DNA of 42,362 nucleotides from Candidatus Sulfuritelmatomonas gaucii (GTDB lineage: Bacteria; Acidobacteriota; Terriglobia; Terriglobales; Acidobacteriaceae). Shown piece after piece: positions 6,870 to 15,487 of this stretch (positions are counted from its first letter, which is position 1; each line of letters starts with the position of its first letter). Made by a program: the position numbers and the translations under genes. The stretch covers positions 1 through 42,362 of the forward strand of contig OKRB01000113.1 of NCBI GenBank assembly GCA_900290245.1, in the 5' to 3' direction. Below the pieces are notes generated by a model, which saw only the letters and a program-made list of their open reading frames with translations, was not told the origin of the DNA and ran no database searches.

Positions 6870-7143
6870 TACACGTCACCTTAGAATTGCCTGATGAAAT
6901 TCAGAATCGCTCAAGAAATGCACCCGGCGCTTCCGCGCGGTTCAAACATCGCGGCCGGAATGGCGAGTGCGCTGCTAACAAATTGCGTGGCCCGGTTCCG
7001 TTTCAACAGGGGAGAAAATTTGCGCAATTATAGCGAGCGATCAGCGAGAAGCAATCGCTATGATTCGTCGGCCTCGGTTCAACCGGTCCTGGCCTGAAGA
7101 GTACGCGGTGTTTGGCCGCACGATCGTTCAGGTTCCTGCCCTT

Positions 7144-8175
7144 CTACTGGCTTCCCGGCTGCGATTCCATCCAGTAGTTGGCGCGCGCCACAATCCGCGC
7201 TCCATAATCCTCGGCGGTTCGCACCTTGATGGTGTGCAACCCCGGCGTCGGGTCGGAGGGGCTGAATGTGATCAGGTAGCGGTTGCGCGCATCCCGAGCC
7301 GCGGCCAGAACCCGTGTTTCAAACCGCTTGTCGCCGACAAATGACGTGTACTCGCCCCCGCTCATTTGGGCAACCTCTTTCGTCACGTTCTTCTTGAAGG
7401 CCTCGAGGATCATCGCCAGCGCCGATACCATATTCAACGTTCGGTCATCGCCGTTGTCTTTTACGTCGTGCCCGAGCTCGGCCAGCGCCGGCGAAAACGA
7501 AACGCTCAGCACCAGCACGTCCGACCCACCGATCTTCTCCACCAGCTGCGCGGGCTTGGTGTGCTTGCTGCCGTGGTCGCGTTCCTCGCTGATCAGGAGA
7601 AGAATGCGGCGAAATTCCTTGGGCTGCGTCTCCAGCAAGGTAACGCCGTAGTTCACCGTATCCAGAATCGCAGCGCCGCCGTTACCCGGCTGCAACTGCT
7701 GTAACTCGCCATTTACCTCATCCTCGTTGTGCGTGTAGTCCTGGATCAGGTGCGGAACGGAGTCGAAACCGACCAGCGCCACTCTGCTGCGCGGATCCGC
7801 AAGGAAGACATCGAGCAGGGGCCCCATTTTGGCGAGCTTGTTGAACTCCAGCACGCTTGCGCCGCCCAGTTCCACGGCGACTACCAATGCTACCGGCGCC
7901 GTGTCCATCTCTTCCTGCACGCGAATTTTCTGGCGCACTCCATCGTCTTCGAGTACAAAGTCGCCGGCCTTGAGGCCGTAAATGATTCCACCACCTTTCT
8001 TCTCGACGAGCGTCGGCACCAGCACCTCAGTGGTGGTGACGCGCAGGTTGGCGTTGGCAGTTTTCGTCGGCATCGGCTTTGGCGGCTCGATGGGCGGAAG
8101 CTTCTGCGCATGTGCCGCCGATCCGAGCAAACATGCATAGATAAGTGCAAAGCAAAAGGAAATACGGATTCTCAT
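7144..8175 (-). CDS. Exported VWFA-domain protein (acidobacterial type)
   Basis: A 343-residue protein with a signal peptide (MRIRISFCFALIYACLLGSAAHA). A short beta-rich segment (about 45-90) precedes a von Willebrand A-like domain (about 92-330), as in the TIGR03436 family that is expanded in Acidobacteria. The metal site normally begins DxSxS; here the strand reads VALVVAVELGGAS, so the key Asp and first Ser are missing. The later T and D positions are also altered (GGAAILDTVN, LLISEERD). It may have kept the fold for protein binding without metal. It is expected in the periplasm or envelope. There is no operon partner. Confidence 0.85.
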   Translation of the reverse strand: MRIRISFCFALIYACLLGSAAHAQKLPPIEPPKPMPTKTANANLRVTTTEVLVPTLVEKKGGGIIYGLKAGDFVLEDDGVRQKIRVQEEMDTAPVALVVAVELGGASVLEFNKLAKMGPLLDVFLADPRSRVALVGFDSVPHLIQDYTHNEDEVNGELQQLQPGNGGAAILDTVNYGVTLLETQPKEFRRILLLISEERDHGSKHTKPAQLVEKIGGSDVLVLSVSFSPALAELGHDVKDNGDDRTLNMVSALAMILEAFKKNVTKEVAQMSGGEYTSFVGDKRFETRVLAAARDARNRYLITFSPSDPTPGLHTIKVRTAEDYGARIVARANYWMESQPGSQ

Positions 8176-8335
8176 GCTGAATCAAGCTTCAGAAAACTCG
8201 TCCCTGTGGGATTGGACGCGGCGGCACTCCAAACCGGTCAAGTTCTCGCTTTGGGAACGTCTTCGCTCGCCACCTCGCTCGCATGATCACTGCGCGTCAT
8301 ATCTTCTACTCCCTACTTGCTATTCCCTGCCTTTT

Positions 8336-8560
8336 TCACACGCGCTTGCGCGCTGCGCGTTCCAGTCGTCCGGTCCAGGCGAGAAACTGCAAGAGTTCCC
8401 AGCGTGTGGCCCACAAAAAACCGAGCACACTCTTCGCTGACTGCTTCTCCGCCCATTGTCCTGAAAAAGTTTCGACACGCCAGCGCAGATACTCGCTCCG
8501 CCAAGGCGCAAGGCGATGGCCGCGTGTGGCATTCCAGACGAAACGAAGGGCGGCGAACAA
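8336..8560 (-). CDS. Small conserved hypothetical protein
   Basis: A 74-residue protein starting at TTG 8560. It is rich in Trp and Arg, with the spacing ATRGHRLAPWRSEYLRWRVE, then WAEKQ, then FLWATRWELLQFLAWTGRL. This layout resembles short proteins annotated as conserved hypothetical in acidobacterial genomes, from memory only. No membrane segment or catalytic motif is seen. It lies just downstream of the flgH-flgL chimera on the same strand. Confidence 0.5.
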   Translation of the reverse strand: MFAALRFVWNATRGHRLAPWRSEYLRWRVETFSGQWAEKQSAKSVLGFLWATRWELLQFLAWTGRLERAARKRV

Positions 8561-8630
8561 GGGTTACTCTCTCGCCTTGAGTATAGAAGAGGTCACTCCG
8601 AATCAGGCAATGCGCCACGGCGCGCCAAAC

Positions 8631-9314
8631 CTACTGCAGCTTGCTGAAGAGACTGTTTGCCGGCGATTCCAGCTGAGCAATCACGTCTTCGAGCGCGGTT
8701 TGCTGGGTCTCTGCCGAAGAAAGCTGTACGGCGATCGATGGAATGTCCGCCTGCATCAGGTTGGTTTGCGCTGTGGTCAACTGCATTTGCTCGTTGGTCA
8801 CGGCGCCCGACGCCGCACTGAGCTGGGTCATTGAGTTGTCAATGGTCAGGCTGGAGTCCGTGGTGCTCTGGCCCTGCGCCGTCAGACCCGATGCAGCGCT
8901 CGCGCCAACGAGGTTCTGCAAAGCATTCGAAGCCTTGAGCGCGCCAAAGAGCGACGTGACGTTGGAATTGGCATTCGACGCCCGCGTGTTCTTCACCTGC
9001 CCGCCGGTCGATGCTGACAGACTTTCACTCACTACGATCATCACCACATCGTGAACGCGGAATGCCTTCACATCCGTACAGAGCCGCACCAGCTGGCCGT
9101 CCGAACTCCAGATCGATCCAGGCGTGCGTACCTCTTCCGCCTGCTTGGCGCGTACCCGCGCAATGTATGCACGCAGTGCTTCTTCCGGCGGGGTCGCTTT
9201 CGCTTGCGTCGCATCTGCCCCGTGTTTCTTACTCGAGGCCTGTGCAGACGGCATCAGCGACGCGCAGAACAGAAGCAGCGCCATTGAAATAGCGGGATAG
9301 AAGGGCTTTCTCAT
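8631..9314 (-). CDS. FlgH-FlgL chimera: L-ring protein start joined to hook-filament junction protein end
   Basis: A 227-residue frame made of two unrelated parts. Residues 1-157 match FlgH, the outer-membrane L-ring protein: signal peptide (KPFYPAISMALLLFCASLM), GSIWSSDGQL, then HDVVMIVVSESLSAST and a GQSTTDSSL segment. Instead of the rest of FlgH, residues from about 158 look like the C-terminal helix of FlgL or flagellin-like proteins: TNEQMQLTTAQTNLMQADIP, then a coiled-coil-like stretch, ending SLFSKL. The join is near nucleotide 8845. A deletion that removed the end of flgH, the genes between and most of flgL, in frame, explains this. The product is unlikely to form an L-ring. Confidence 0.75.
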   Translation of the reverse strand: MRKPFYPAISMALLLFCASLMPSAQASSKKHGADATQAKATPPEEALRAYIARVRAKQAEEVRTPGSIWSSDGQLVRLCTDVKAFRVHDVVMIVVSESLSASTGGQVKNTRASNANSNVTSLFGALKASNALQNLVGASAASGLTAQGQSTTDSSLTIDNSMTQLSAASGAVTNEQMQLTTAQTNLMQADIPSIAVQLSSAETQQTALEDVIAQLESPANSLFSKLQ

Positions 9315-9832
9315 TGGGAACCCTTGTCCTCCGGCTCAAGCATGGCGCCCCCGGGCCCGAGCGCCGTTACGCGCACCACTCTGCCGCCGATCTTGAGCCG
9401 TGCCTTGAACTGAGCGTCCTTCGACGCCGATCCCAGCGCGATCGCTTCAAGGCGCGCATCCACCACGGCCGTATGCTCCTCAACGATCAACGCATCGCCG
9501 GCGCGGATCACCGGTTGCCTTTCAGCGATTGGCGCGCGATCTTTTGCGGCGCCAGTTCGTGTATGGGACGGCTGCGCGGCGAGCACCAGCCGTCCGGGTC
9601 CACCGGCGTGCTCCGAATCAGGGAATAACAACCAGACCGCTCCCGAATGCGGATCGTCGATCTCGCGAAAGAGATTCTGCTCGCGAAAAACTCCCTGAAC
9701 GTGCGGTGTGGCTGCAGCCGCGTTCGTTCCGGGTGGCGCGGAGCCACCAGGCACGCAGCTGATGGGTGCCTGACTGACTGCAGGCAGCGCCAGTGCCGTT
9801 ACCACCAACCAGGACGCCGTCCATTTCGTCAT
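9311..9832 (-). CDS. flgA: FlgA-like flagellar P-ring assembly chaperone
   Basis: A 173-residue protein with a signal peptide (TASWLVVTALALPAVSQA). The C-terminal part (about 108-165) fits the SAF/FlgA domain: PVIRAGDALIVEE, then VDARLEAIALGSASKDAQFKA and an RVVRVTALGPGG ending. The first half contains a GAVWLLFPD segment. FlgA acts in the periplasm to help FlgI form the P-ring, but flgI is not present here. The stop overlaps the start of the flgH chimera by 4 bp, so the two are coupled. Shorter than enterobacterial FlgA (about 219 aa). Confidence 0.75.
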   Translation of the reverse strand: MTKWTASWLVVTALALPAVSQAPISCVPGGSAPPGTNAAAATPHVQGVFREQNLFREIDDPHSGAVWLLFPDSEHAGGPGRLVLAAQPSHTRTGAAKDRAPIAERQPVIRAGDALIVEEHTAVVDARLEAIALGSASKDAQFKARLKIGGRVVRVTALGPGGAMLEPEDKGSQ

Positions 9833-9894
9833 TTCAGTCTCCCCGCCCCGTCATTCCGCTACCCGCACCCGGTTCTTCATGCAACATCCAAACT

Positions 9895-10452
9895 TCAGTG
9901 CGTCATGTTATTGACCTGCGAATACATATCATCCGCAGCTTTGATCACCTTCGAGTTCGATTCGTAGGCGCGCTGGGCCAGCACCATCTGCACAAACTCA
10001 GTCACCACGTCGACATTCGAGTTTTCGAGGTACCCCTGCTGCAGCGTGCCCAGGCCTTCGGTTCCGCCGGGATTCCCCAGCACTGGGTCGCCGGAGCTGA
10101 GCGTCGCCTGCAACAGGTTGCTGCCCATGCTCTCGAGGCCGCCGGGATTAGGAAAAGTTGCGAGCTGGATCTGGCCGAGCTGCGAGGGATTCTGCTGCCC
10201 CGCCAGCGTCGCGTTAACCACGCCGTACTGCGTGATGGTGACCGCGGTGGCGTTCGAGGGAATGGTGATCGTAGGAATCAGAGGATCGCCATCGGTCGTG
10301 ACCACCGTGCCCTGGTTGTTCAGGTGGAACTGGCCCGCGCGCGTATAAGCAATCGTTCCGTCGGGCCGCTGCACCTGAAAGAACCCCGCGCCCTGGATGG
10401 CCACATCCAGCGGATTGTCGGTCTCATTCAACTCACCTTGCGTGTTGATCAC
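9895..10452 (-). pseudogene. flgG: flgG fragment (distal rod protein) lacking its N-terminus
   Basis: The frame from the GTG at 10452 to the stop at 9895 gives 185 residues of FlgG: NTQGELNETDNPLDVAIQG, FFQV, then the conserved end FVQMVLAQRAYESNSKVIKA. The first roughly 75-80 residues of FlgG, including the N-terminal rod helix, are missing. Upstream in this frame lies out-of-frame flhA sequence. The GTG overlaps the flhA stop (GTGA at 10449-10452), so the fragment could still be translated by coupling, but a rod protein without its N-terminal helix should not assemble. Confidence 0.8.
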
Positions 10453-11516
10453 CTCGGTTGAGCACTCTCCGCTTTCTTTCTCTCGGTCGGCGTCAGTTCT
10501 GCGGGCGCTGGCAGCGAAGGGTGTGCCGCCAGGCGTCTTCCGCCCACAAAAAGCCCCGCAGCCACAGCCAGGAAAGCCAGCTTCGGCAATCCGGGAATCA
10601 GGCACATGCACGCCGAGACCGCGCTCGCCATATACAGCGTTGCAGGCCTGCCAAGGAGCTGCTGGCGAATTTCGCCGCCCAACATCCCCGCCGAGTTGGC
10701 GCGTGTCAATGTGATGCCGCCGGCCACGGAGACCAGCAGCGATGGGATGATGGTGACGAGCCCATCGCCAACCGTCAGCACCGTGTAGGTGCGCGCCGCC
10801 TCGGCCAGGTCCACTCCCTGCTGCAGAGTTCCAATCAGCAGGCCGGCCACAATATTGATCGCAGTAATCAGGATGGTGGCCAGGGAATCGCGCTGGTTGA
10901 AGCGCGCCGCTCCGTCCATTGCTCCATAGAACTCGGCTTCGCGGGCGATCGCCTGCCGGCGCCGTCGCGCCTCGGCCTCATCAATAAGCCCCGCATTCTT
11001 GTCGGCGTCGATGGCCATCTGCTTGCCCGGCAGCGCATCGAGGGTGAAGCGCGCCGTCACTTCGGCGGTGCGTACCGCGCCGTGAGAGACCACGAGAAAC
11101 TGGATGGCCACCAGGGCCAGGAACAGCACGAAGCCGACGACATAGTTGCCGCCCACCACAAACTGCCCGAAGGCCTCGATCACTTTCCCTGCTGCCGCTG
11201 TTCCCTCCTGCCCGTGCAGCAGGATGCGCCGGGTCGACGCGATGTTCAGAGATAGCCGGAAAAGAGTGAGCAACAAGAGCAGAGTGGGAAAGACCGACAG
11301 CTCCACAGCGCGGCGAATCTGCACCGCGGAAAGAAACACGATGATTGATGCCGCCATCGAAAGCGCCAGCAGAAAGTCCAGTCCCGCGGCGGGCACGGGA
11401 ACCAGCATCACGAAGATCACACTGATCGCGGCCAGCGGCAACAGATAGTCGCGCAGCCGGTACCAGATGGAGTTCGGCGCGGCAAGCGTTCCGGCAGGCA
11501 GGGCGGTTGTACTCAT
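10449..11516 (-). CDS. flhA: FlhA, truncated after the membrane domain
   Basis: FlhA is the large subunit of the flagellar type III export gate. The N-terminal membrane half is here: eight predicted helices, and the FHIPEP-family signature around FRLSLNIASTRRILL at about residues 95-109. The frame ends at residue 355 in the cytoplasmic linker (LTPTERKKAES, then AQPR and a stop). The usual protein is about 690 residues; the whole cytoplasmic domain that docks export substrates and chaperones is missing. The break, near 10460-10475, joins directly to flgG. flhF, flhG, fliA or flgF, often found in this interval, are gone. Confidence 0.85.
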   Translation of the reverse strand: MSTTALPAGTLAAPNSIWYRLRDYLLPLAAISVIFVMLVPVPAAGLDFLLALSMAASIIVFLSAVQIRRAVELSVFPTLLLLLTLFRLSLNIASTRRILLHGQEGTAAAGKVIEAFGQFVVGGNYVVGFVLFLALVAIQFLVVSHGAVRTAEVTARFTLDALPGKQMAIDADKNAGLIDEAEARRRRQAIAREAEFYGAMDGAARFNQRDSLATILITAINIVAGLLIGTLQQGVDLAEAARTYTVLTVGDGLVTIIPSLLVSVAGGITLTRANSAGMLGGEIRQQLLGRPATLYMASAVSACMCLIPGLPKLAFLAVAAGLFVGGRRLAAHPSLPAPAELTPTERKKAESAQPR

Positions 11517-11553
11517 CGATTTCTCTCTCCGAAACCGCGAAGCTCAAAGCCCC

Positions 11554-12666
11554 TCATCGCAGTCCTCCATTCCAGGCCGATCCCGTGGCGCTGGCTGAAG
11601 CACCTGCAGCACGCCAGCCCTGCGTCTGCGTGCGTGCCGAGGCTTCGCGCGCGCGGCGATCGCGGATCTCCGCTTCCACGCGCTGCCGATAGAGATAGGC
11701 GAGAATCGCGGCCACGGCCGCGTACAGTTCGACAGGAATGGCCTGGCCCACCTCCACCGAGCGATAGAGCGAGCGCGCCAGCGGCGGGTTTTCGACGATC
11801 GGTACGCCCGCCCAGCGCGCTTCAGACTTGATCTCTTCAGCCAGCAGGTTGCGCCCCTTGGCCAGCACCTTGGGCGCCTCCATCGTCACGAAATCGAAGC
11901 CGAGAGCGACAGCATAGTGTGTGGGATTGGTGAGCACCACCGCGGCCCGGGACACATCGGCCTTCACGCGCCGGCGGCGCATCTGGCGTTGCAGATTGCG
12001 AATGCGGCCCCGAATCTGCGGGCTGCCCTCGGTCTCTTTGAATTCATCTCGCAGATCCTGGCGGCTCATCTTCAAACGCGACTCGCGGCTCTGCCACTCC
12101 ACCAGGTAATCGATTTCCGACCAGGCAAAGAGCAGCCATGCCGCCGCCAGCAGCAAGCCATACACATCCTTGCCGAGCAACTCTAGCCTCACGGACGAAA
12201 ACGGAGGAACCGTCAACTCGCGCCCGATGCGCTGCGCAGCAAAGACTGCGAGAAAGCTGGCGGGGATGAGCGACTTGCCCATTCGCGCCGCAGCGCGCAG
12301 CGAAAACAGATTCTTGACATTGCTGAGAGGATTGATCCGGTCCAGCTTGAACCCGATCGCGCCTGCATGGACGGTCACGCCTCCGGTCTGTGCCATGCCC
12401 GCTGCCAACGCGGCTGCGGCCACCATGGCCACCACAGTGGGCTCGAGCGTGGCCGGCTCCCAGTTGCTCTCCCGGCCGAGCGCAAGAAATCCGGCGAACG
12501 CTTCTCTCCACGATTCCAGGATGCGGCTGGCCAATGCCCCCAGCGCCATCACGCCCGCCAGCATTCCCGCAGCCGCCGCCAGTTCGCGGCTGTGCAGGAT
12601 GTCGCCTTCCTTGCGCGCCTTCTCGCGGCGATGCTGCGTGGCTTGTTCGGTGCGCTCTCCGGCCAT
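11554..12666 (-). CDS. flhB: FlhB, flagellar export switch protein
   Basis: A 370-residue protein from MAGERTEQATQHRREKARK. It has the basic N-terminus, four membrane segments within about 30-210, and a cytoplasmic domain with the self-cleaving NPTH motif at about residue 246 (VVLTNPTHYAVAL), which switches export from hook to filament substrates. The C-terminal domain continues to a Ser/Ala-rich tail. It lies between fliR and flhA with short gaps, in the usual order. An upstream in-frame ATG at 12708 would lie inside fliR, so 12666 is preferred. No damage is visible. Confidence 0.9.
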   Translation of the reverse strand: MAGERTEQATQHRREKARKEGDILHSRELAAAAGMLAGVMALGALASRILESWREAFAGFLALGRESNWEPATLEPTVVAMVAAAALAAGMAQTGGVTVHAGAIGFKLDRINPLSNVKNLFSLRAAARMGKSLIPASFLAVFAAQRIGRELTVPPFSSVRLELLGKDVYGLLLAAAWLLFAWSEIDYLVEWQSRESRLKMSRQDLRDEFKETEGSPQIRGRIRNLQRQMRRRRVKADVSRAAVVLTNPTHYAVALGFDFVTMEAPKVLAKGRNLLAEEIKSEARWAGVPIVENPPLARSLYRSVEVGQAIPVELYAAVAAILAYLYRQRVEAEIRDRRAREASARTQTQGWRAAGASASATGSAWNGGLR

Positions 12667-12670
12667 GACC

Positions 12671-13453
12671 CTAGCCTCCCCATCCTGAGGCAGTACCGGG
12701 CGCAGCAATCAGCCGTTCGGCCATATCCAACAGCGCGGCAAAGCGCGCCTCGATAAAACGCGGCCACAAGGCCAGCGACCCCGTCAGGATCACGAACCCG
12801 GTGAGCGTCTTCATCGGCACGGTCAGCGACATCACCGGCAGCTGCGGGCTGAGCTTGCCTAACAGAGCCACCGCAACTTCCATCAGCAGCGTGGCTGCGA
12901 GCACCGGCGCGGCCAGTTCGAGCGCTGCCAGGAAGATGCCGCTCGCAGCACGCACAATCGCTAGGGCCGCCGGAGGCGCAAACGCGTACGCGCCGAGCGG
13001 CACCACGCGAAAGCTGCGAATCATCGACGCGAGCAGAATCCGGTCGAGGCCCGCCGTAATCAGCACCAGCGTGCCCATCAACTGAAACAGGTTGCCGAGA
13101 AGCGGCGTCTGGATCGCGGAGTTCGGATCCATCAGGTTGACCAGCGAGAAGCTGAACTGCAGTCCTACAATCTGCCCGGCAAATAAAAGCATCTTGTTGA
13201 GCAGCGCCAGCGAAAGCCCATACACCAGTCCCACCGCCAGCTCGCCCAGAATCGCGGAGCAGCTAATCGCCGCCTGCGCGTGAGGCAGCGCGGCAACCAG
13301 CGGCACCAGCAGAAACGCTACTGCAGCGACAAACACTGCTTTCGCGCGAATCGGCAAGGAAGTGGAGCTGAAGAACGGAGCGAAGGCCACCATCCCGCTC
13401 ACCCGCACCAGGGCCAGCGTCATTGCACTCAGAAAATTGCTCCAGTCGCCCAT
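12671..13453 (-). CDS. fliR: FliR, flagellar export gate membrane protein
   Basis: A 260-residue multi-spanning protein. Characteristic stretches: VRVSGMVAFAPFFSSTSLPI near the N-terminus, then LGELAVGLVYGLSLAL, and FSFSLVNLMDPNSAIQTPLL. With FliP and FliQ it forms the export channel in the inner membrane. Full length for the family (about 260 aa). It ends 4 bp before the flhB start. It is separated from fliQ by 136 bp that carry a long-range inverted repeat, an unusual gap in this otherwise tight set. Confidence 0.93.
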   Translation of the reverse strand: MGDWSNFLSAMTLALVRVSGMVAFAPFFSSTSLPIRAKAVFVAAVAFLLVPLVAALPHAQAAISCSAILGELAVGLVYGLSLALLNKMLLFAGQIVGLQFSFSLVNLMDPNSAIQTPLLGNLFQLMGTLVLITAGLDRILLASMIRSFRVVPLGAYAFAPPAALAIVRAASGIFLAALELAAPVLAATLLMEVAVALLGKLSPQLPVMSLTVPMKTLTGFVILTGSLALWPRFIEARFAALLDMAERLIAAPGTASGWGG

Positions 13454-13464
13454 CGATCTCAGCC

Positions 13465-13567
13465 TTCAGCTCTCAGCTTTCAGCCGTCAGTTCTTGTGTC
13501 CCCGGTCCTGTCATGTTCCTATGCCCTCGGCTCTTTGTCCCCGACCGCCCACAAGCTGAGAGCTGAA
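13465..13567. repeat. Long-range 14-bp inverted repeat between fliR and fliQ
   Basis: TTCAGCTCTCAGCT (13465-13478) pairs perfectly with AGCTGAGAGCTGAA (13554-13567) across 75 bases. The arms sit within degenerate repeats of the AGCTGA/CAGCTT type. No gene lies here. It could fold in the mRNA between the two genes. Confidence 0.55.
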
Positions 13568-13589
13568 AGCTGGCCTCTGAGAGCTGTCT

Positions 13590-13859
13590 TTAACCCAGAT
13601 AGCGGTGAAAATCTCCAAGCAGCACCCGCGTATAAGCAGCCAGCCGTTCCAGAAACCACGGCATCCCGACCAGCAGGATCAGCGCCACTGCGGCCAGTCG
13701 TGGCACCGTGGTCAGCGACTGCTCCTGCAAGCTCGTCAATGTCTGCGCCAGGCTCAGCACGAAGCTCAGCCCGGCCGCCGCAATCAGCAGCGGCGCGGAC
13801 AAGATCATCGCCTCCTTCAGTAGTTGGCGCATTAGCTCGGCAACCATGTCCGGGGTCAC
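13590..13859 (-). CDS. fliQ: FliQ, flagellar export gate membrane protein
   Basis: An 89-residue protein with two membrane helices (about 15-38 and 53-75) and the family core LLKEAMILSAPLLIAAAGLS and TVPRLAAVALILLVGMPW. Several copies of FliQ surround the FliP/FliR channel. It starts 10 bp after the fliP stop. Confidence 0.93.
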   Translation of the reverse strand: MTPDMVAELMRQLLKEAMILSAPLLIAAAGLSFVLSLAQTLTSLQEQSLTTVPRLAAVALILLVGMPWFLERLAAYTRVLLGDFHRYLG

Positions 13860-13869
13860 AGGCGCTCCT

Positions 13870-14580
13870 TTAGAAACTTTTCAACAACGATCTCGCCAGC
13901 AGATTCCAGCCATCGACCATGACAAAGAGCAGAATCTTGAGCGGCGTCGAAACCACCACCGGCGGCAGCTGAAACATGCCGATGGAGGTGGTGATCGCCG
14001 CAGTGACCATATCCACGAGCAGAAAAGGCAGAAACAGAACGGCGCCGATGGCAAACCCGGCCTTCAACTCCGACAGGATGTAAGCCGGAGCCACCACGCG
14101 CATGGGCAGATCGTCAGGCGTGTTGGGCCGGGGAAGCTGGCCGGCGGCGGTGAAGAGCGCAAGATCTTTCTCTCGCGCGTACTTGAGCAGAAACTGTTTT
14201 ACCGGCTGCGCTCCCCGGTCGATGGCTTCCACGCCGGTGATTTGCCCGGCGCGGTACGGCTCCACGGCCTGCTGGTCAACTTGATTCAGCACCGGCGCCA
14301 TCAGGAACCACGACATCATCAGCGCCAGGCCCAGCAGCGTGGGATTCGACGGCGCAGTCTGCGTGCCCAGCGCCTGGCGTAGGAAATGAAAGACCACCAG
14401 CAGCCGCACCAGCGGCGTCATGGCCATCAGGATCGCGGGCAGAACCGTGATCAGCGTGAGGACCAGCAGTATCGTCCACGGCGTCGCGTCCGACGGATGC
14501 AGCTTCGCATTGAGATCGGGCAGCAACGGGATGCTGGCCGGAGCCGCCACAGCCACGCGAGCGAAGAGTACAGCTACCAT
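13870..14580 (-). CDS. fliP: FliP, flagellar export gate membrane protein
   Basis: A 236-residue protein. An N-terminal signal-like helix is followed by the FliP core: ILMAMTPLVRLLVVFHFLRQ at about 50-70, then QTAPSNPTLLGLALMMSWFL, and the C-terminal signature VVVSTPLKILLFVMVDGWNL. It forms the pore ring of the export gate. The start overlaps the fliO end by a few bases. Full length, no visible damage. Confidence 0.95.
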   Translation of the reverse strand: MVAVLFARVAVAAPASIPLLPDLNAKLHPSDATPWTILLVLTLITVLPAILMAMTPLVRLLVVFHFLRQALGTQTAPSNPTLLGLALMMSWFLMAPVLNQVDQQAVEPYRAGQITGVEAIDRGAQPVKQFLLKYAREKDLALFTAAGQLPRPNTPDDLPMRVVAPAYILSELKAGFAIGAVLFLPFLLVDMVTAAITTSIGMFQLPPVVVSTPLKILLFVMVDGWNLLARSLLKSF

Positions 14581-14921
14581 GAAACCCTCGCGGACCGAAC
14601 CGTTGCTCGCGGCGCGTTGTGGGCGGCGGCCCTCGGCCGTTCGGCCCTACCATTGCTGTCATTCAGAGGAAAGAATGCCGGTGCGCCTTCGGACGACGTC
14701 GCCACCAGAATGCGCCGGCCCTCGGCCTTAATCAGCGCAAGCGACTGGCGCGGCGCAAGCGTAATCCGCTCCACAAGAGCCAGCCGCGCCGTCGCGGCCT
14801 TTCTCCCGCGCAACCTCTTCATCAGCCACCCCGCAATTCCGCCTAACTCGCCCGCCATCCGCACAACCCTCCCCTTCGCCTCGCTCACGTTGGCCACTCG
14901 CACCCGATCACCGCCCGCCAC
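14574..14921 (-). CDS. fliO: FliO-like flagellar assembly protein
   Basis: A 115-residue protein from a GTG three bases after the fliN stop. The central part fits the short beta-rich FliO domain (ARLALVERITLAPRQSLALI, then EGRRILVATSSEGAP). FliO helps assemble the FliP ring. The usual N-terminal membrane helix is weak here (MAGELGGIAGWLMK is only mildly hydrophobic). Position between fliN and fliP, with a small overlap into fliP, supports the call. An earlier ATG would overlap fliN and is less likely. Confidence 0.65.
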   Translation of the reverse strand: MAGGDRVRVANVSEAKGRVVRMAGELGGIAGWLMKRLRGRKAATARLALVERITLAPRQSLALIKAEGRRILVATSSEGAPAFFPLNDSNGRAERPRAAAHNAPRATVRSARVSW

Positions 14922-14923
14922 CC

Positions 14924-15289
14924 TTAAGCCAGGTGCGTGATGCGCACCGCCAGGCGAGTTTCCACCACTTCGAACTCGCTCCACGCCAACTGTACAGCGC
15001 CTGCGGCCAATGGCAGGTCGTTGCCCGGCACCCACTGCGTCTCAACCAATTGCCCCGGAGCCAGCGCAAGAAGATTGCGCACGCGAAACTGTCGCACCGG
15101 AACAGCAACATCGAGCTCCACCGGCAAGCCCATCACCGGCGCGCTGAACTCTATCCCGTCGCCCTCTCCGGGAACTCGCGGGACGGGAACAAGAGCCTTC
15201 GCGCCGGCAGGATCGGCGGCAGCAGCCTTGGGTGCCTGTACCCGCGCGGCCTGATTCGCAGGCGCCGGAAGTGGATGCGCTGTGGCCAT
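14924..15289 (-). CDS. fliN: FliN-like flagellar motor switch protein (C-ring)
   Basis: A 121-residue protein. An Ala/Pro-rich N-terminus (about 1-45) leads into a SpoA/FliN domain (MGLPVELDVAVPVRQFRVR, then LLALAPGQLVETQW, and AWSEFEVVETRLAVRITHLA at the end). It forms the C-ring at the base of the motor. It is the first gene of the flagellar run; fliM, usually next to it, is not in the window. Divergent from pdxS across 198 bp. Confidence 0.85.
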   Translation of the reverse strand: MATAHPLPAPANQAARVQAPKAAAADPAGAKALVPVPRVPGEGDGIEFSAPVMGLPVELDVAVPVRQFRVRNLLALAPGQLVETQWVPGNDLPLAAGAVQLAWSEFEVVETRLAVRITHLA

Positions 15290-15487
15290 GCGCTATGCAC
15301 CCCTGCAGAAACGTATCCAGAGAGAAAAGAAACAGATTGGAATGGACTCAGAATTGCGGTCCGTCAGCTTTTCGCCGTACCCACCCGATCCGCCGCACTC
15401 GCTTCGCTGCTACACTAAAAGTGGGAATCCTGTGCAGCGCTCCCATCCAGACGGACGGGAAACCGCCGCAATTCGAGGTCGACGAAC

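Noticed and set aside
8283..8834. Plus-strand open frame opposite the flgH chimera
   Set aside because: It covers two supported minus-strand genes and an intergenic gap; composition is not protein-like.
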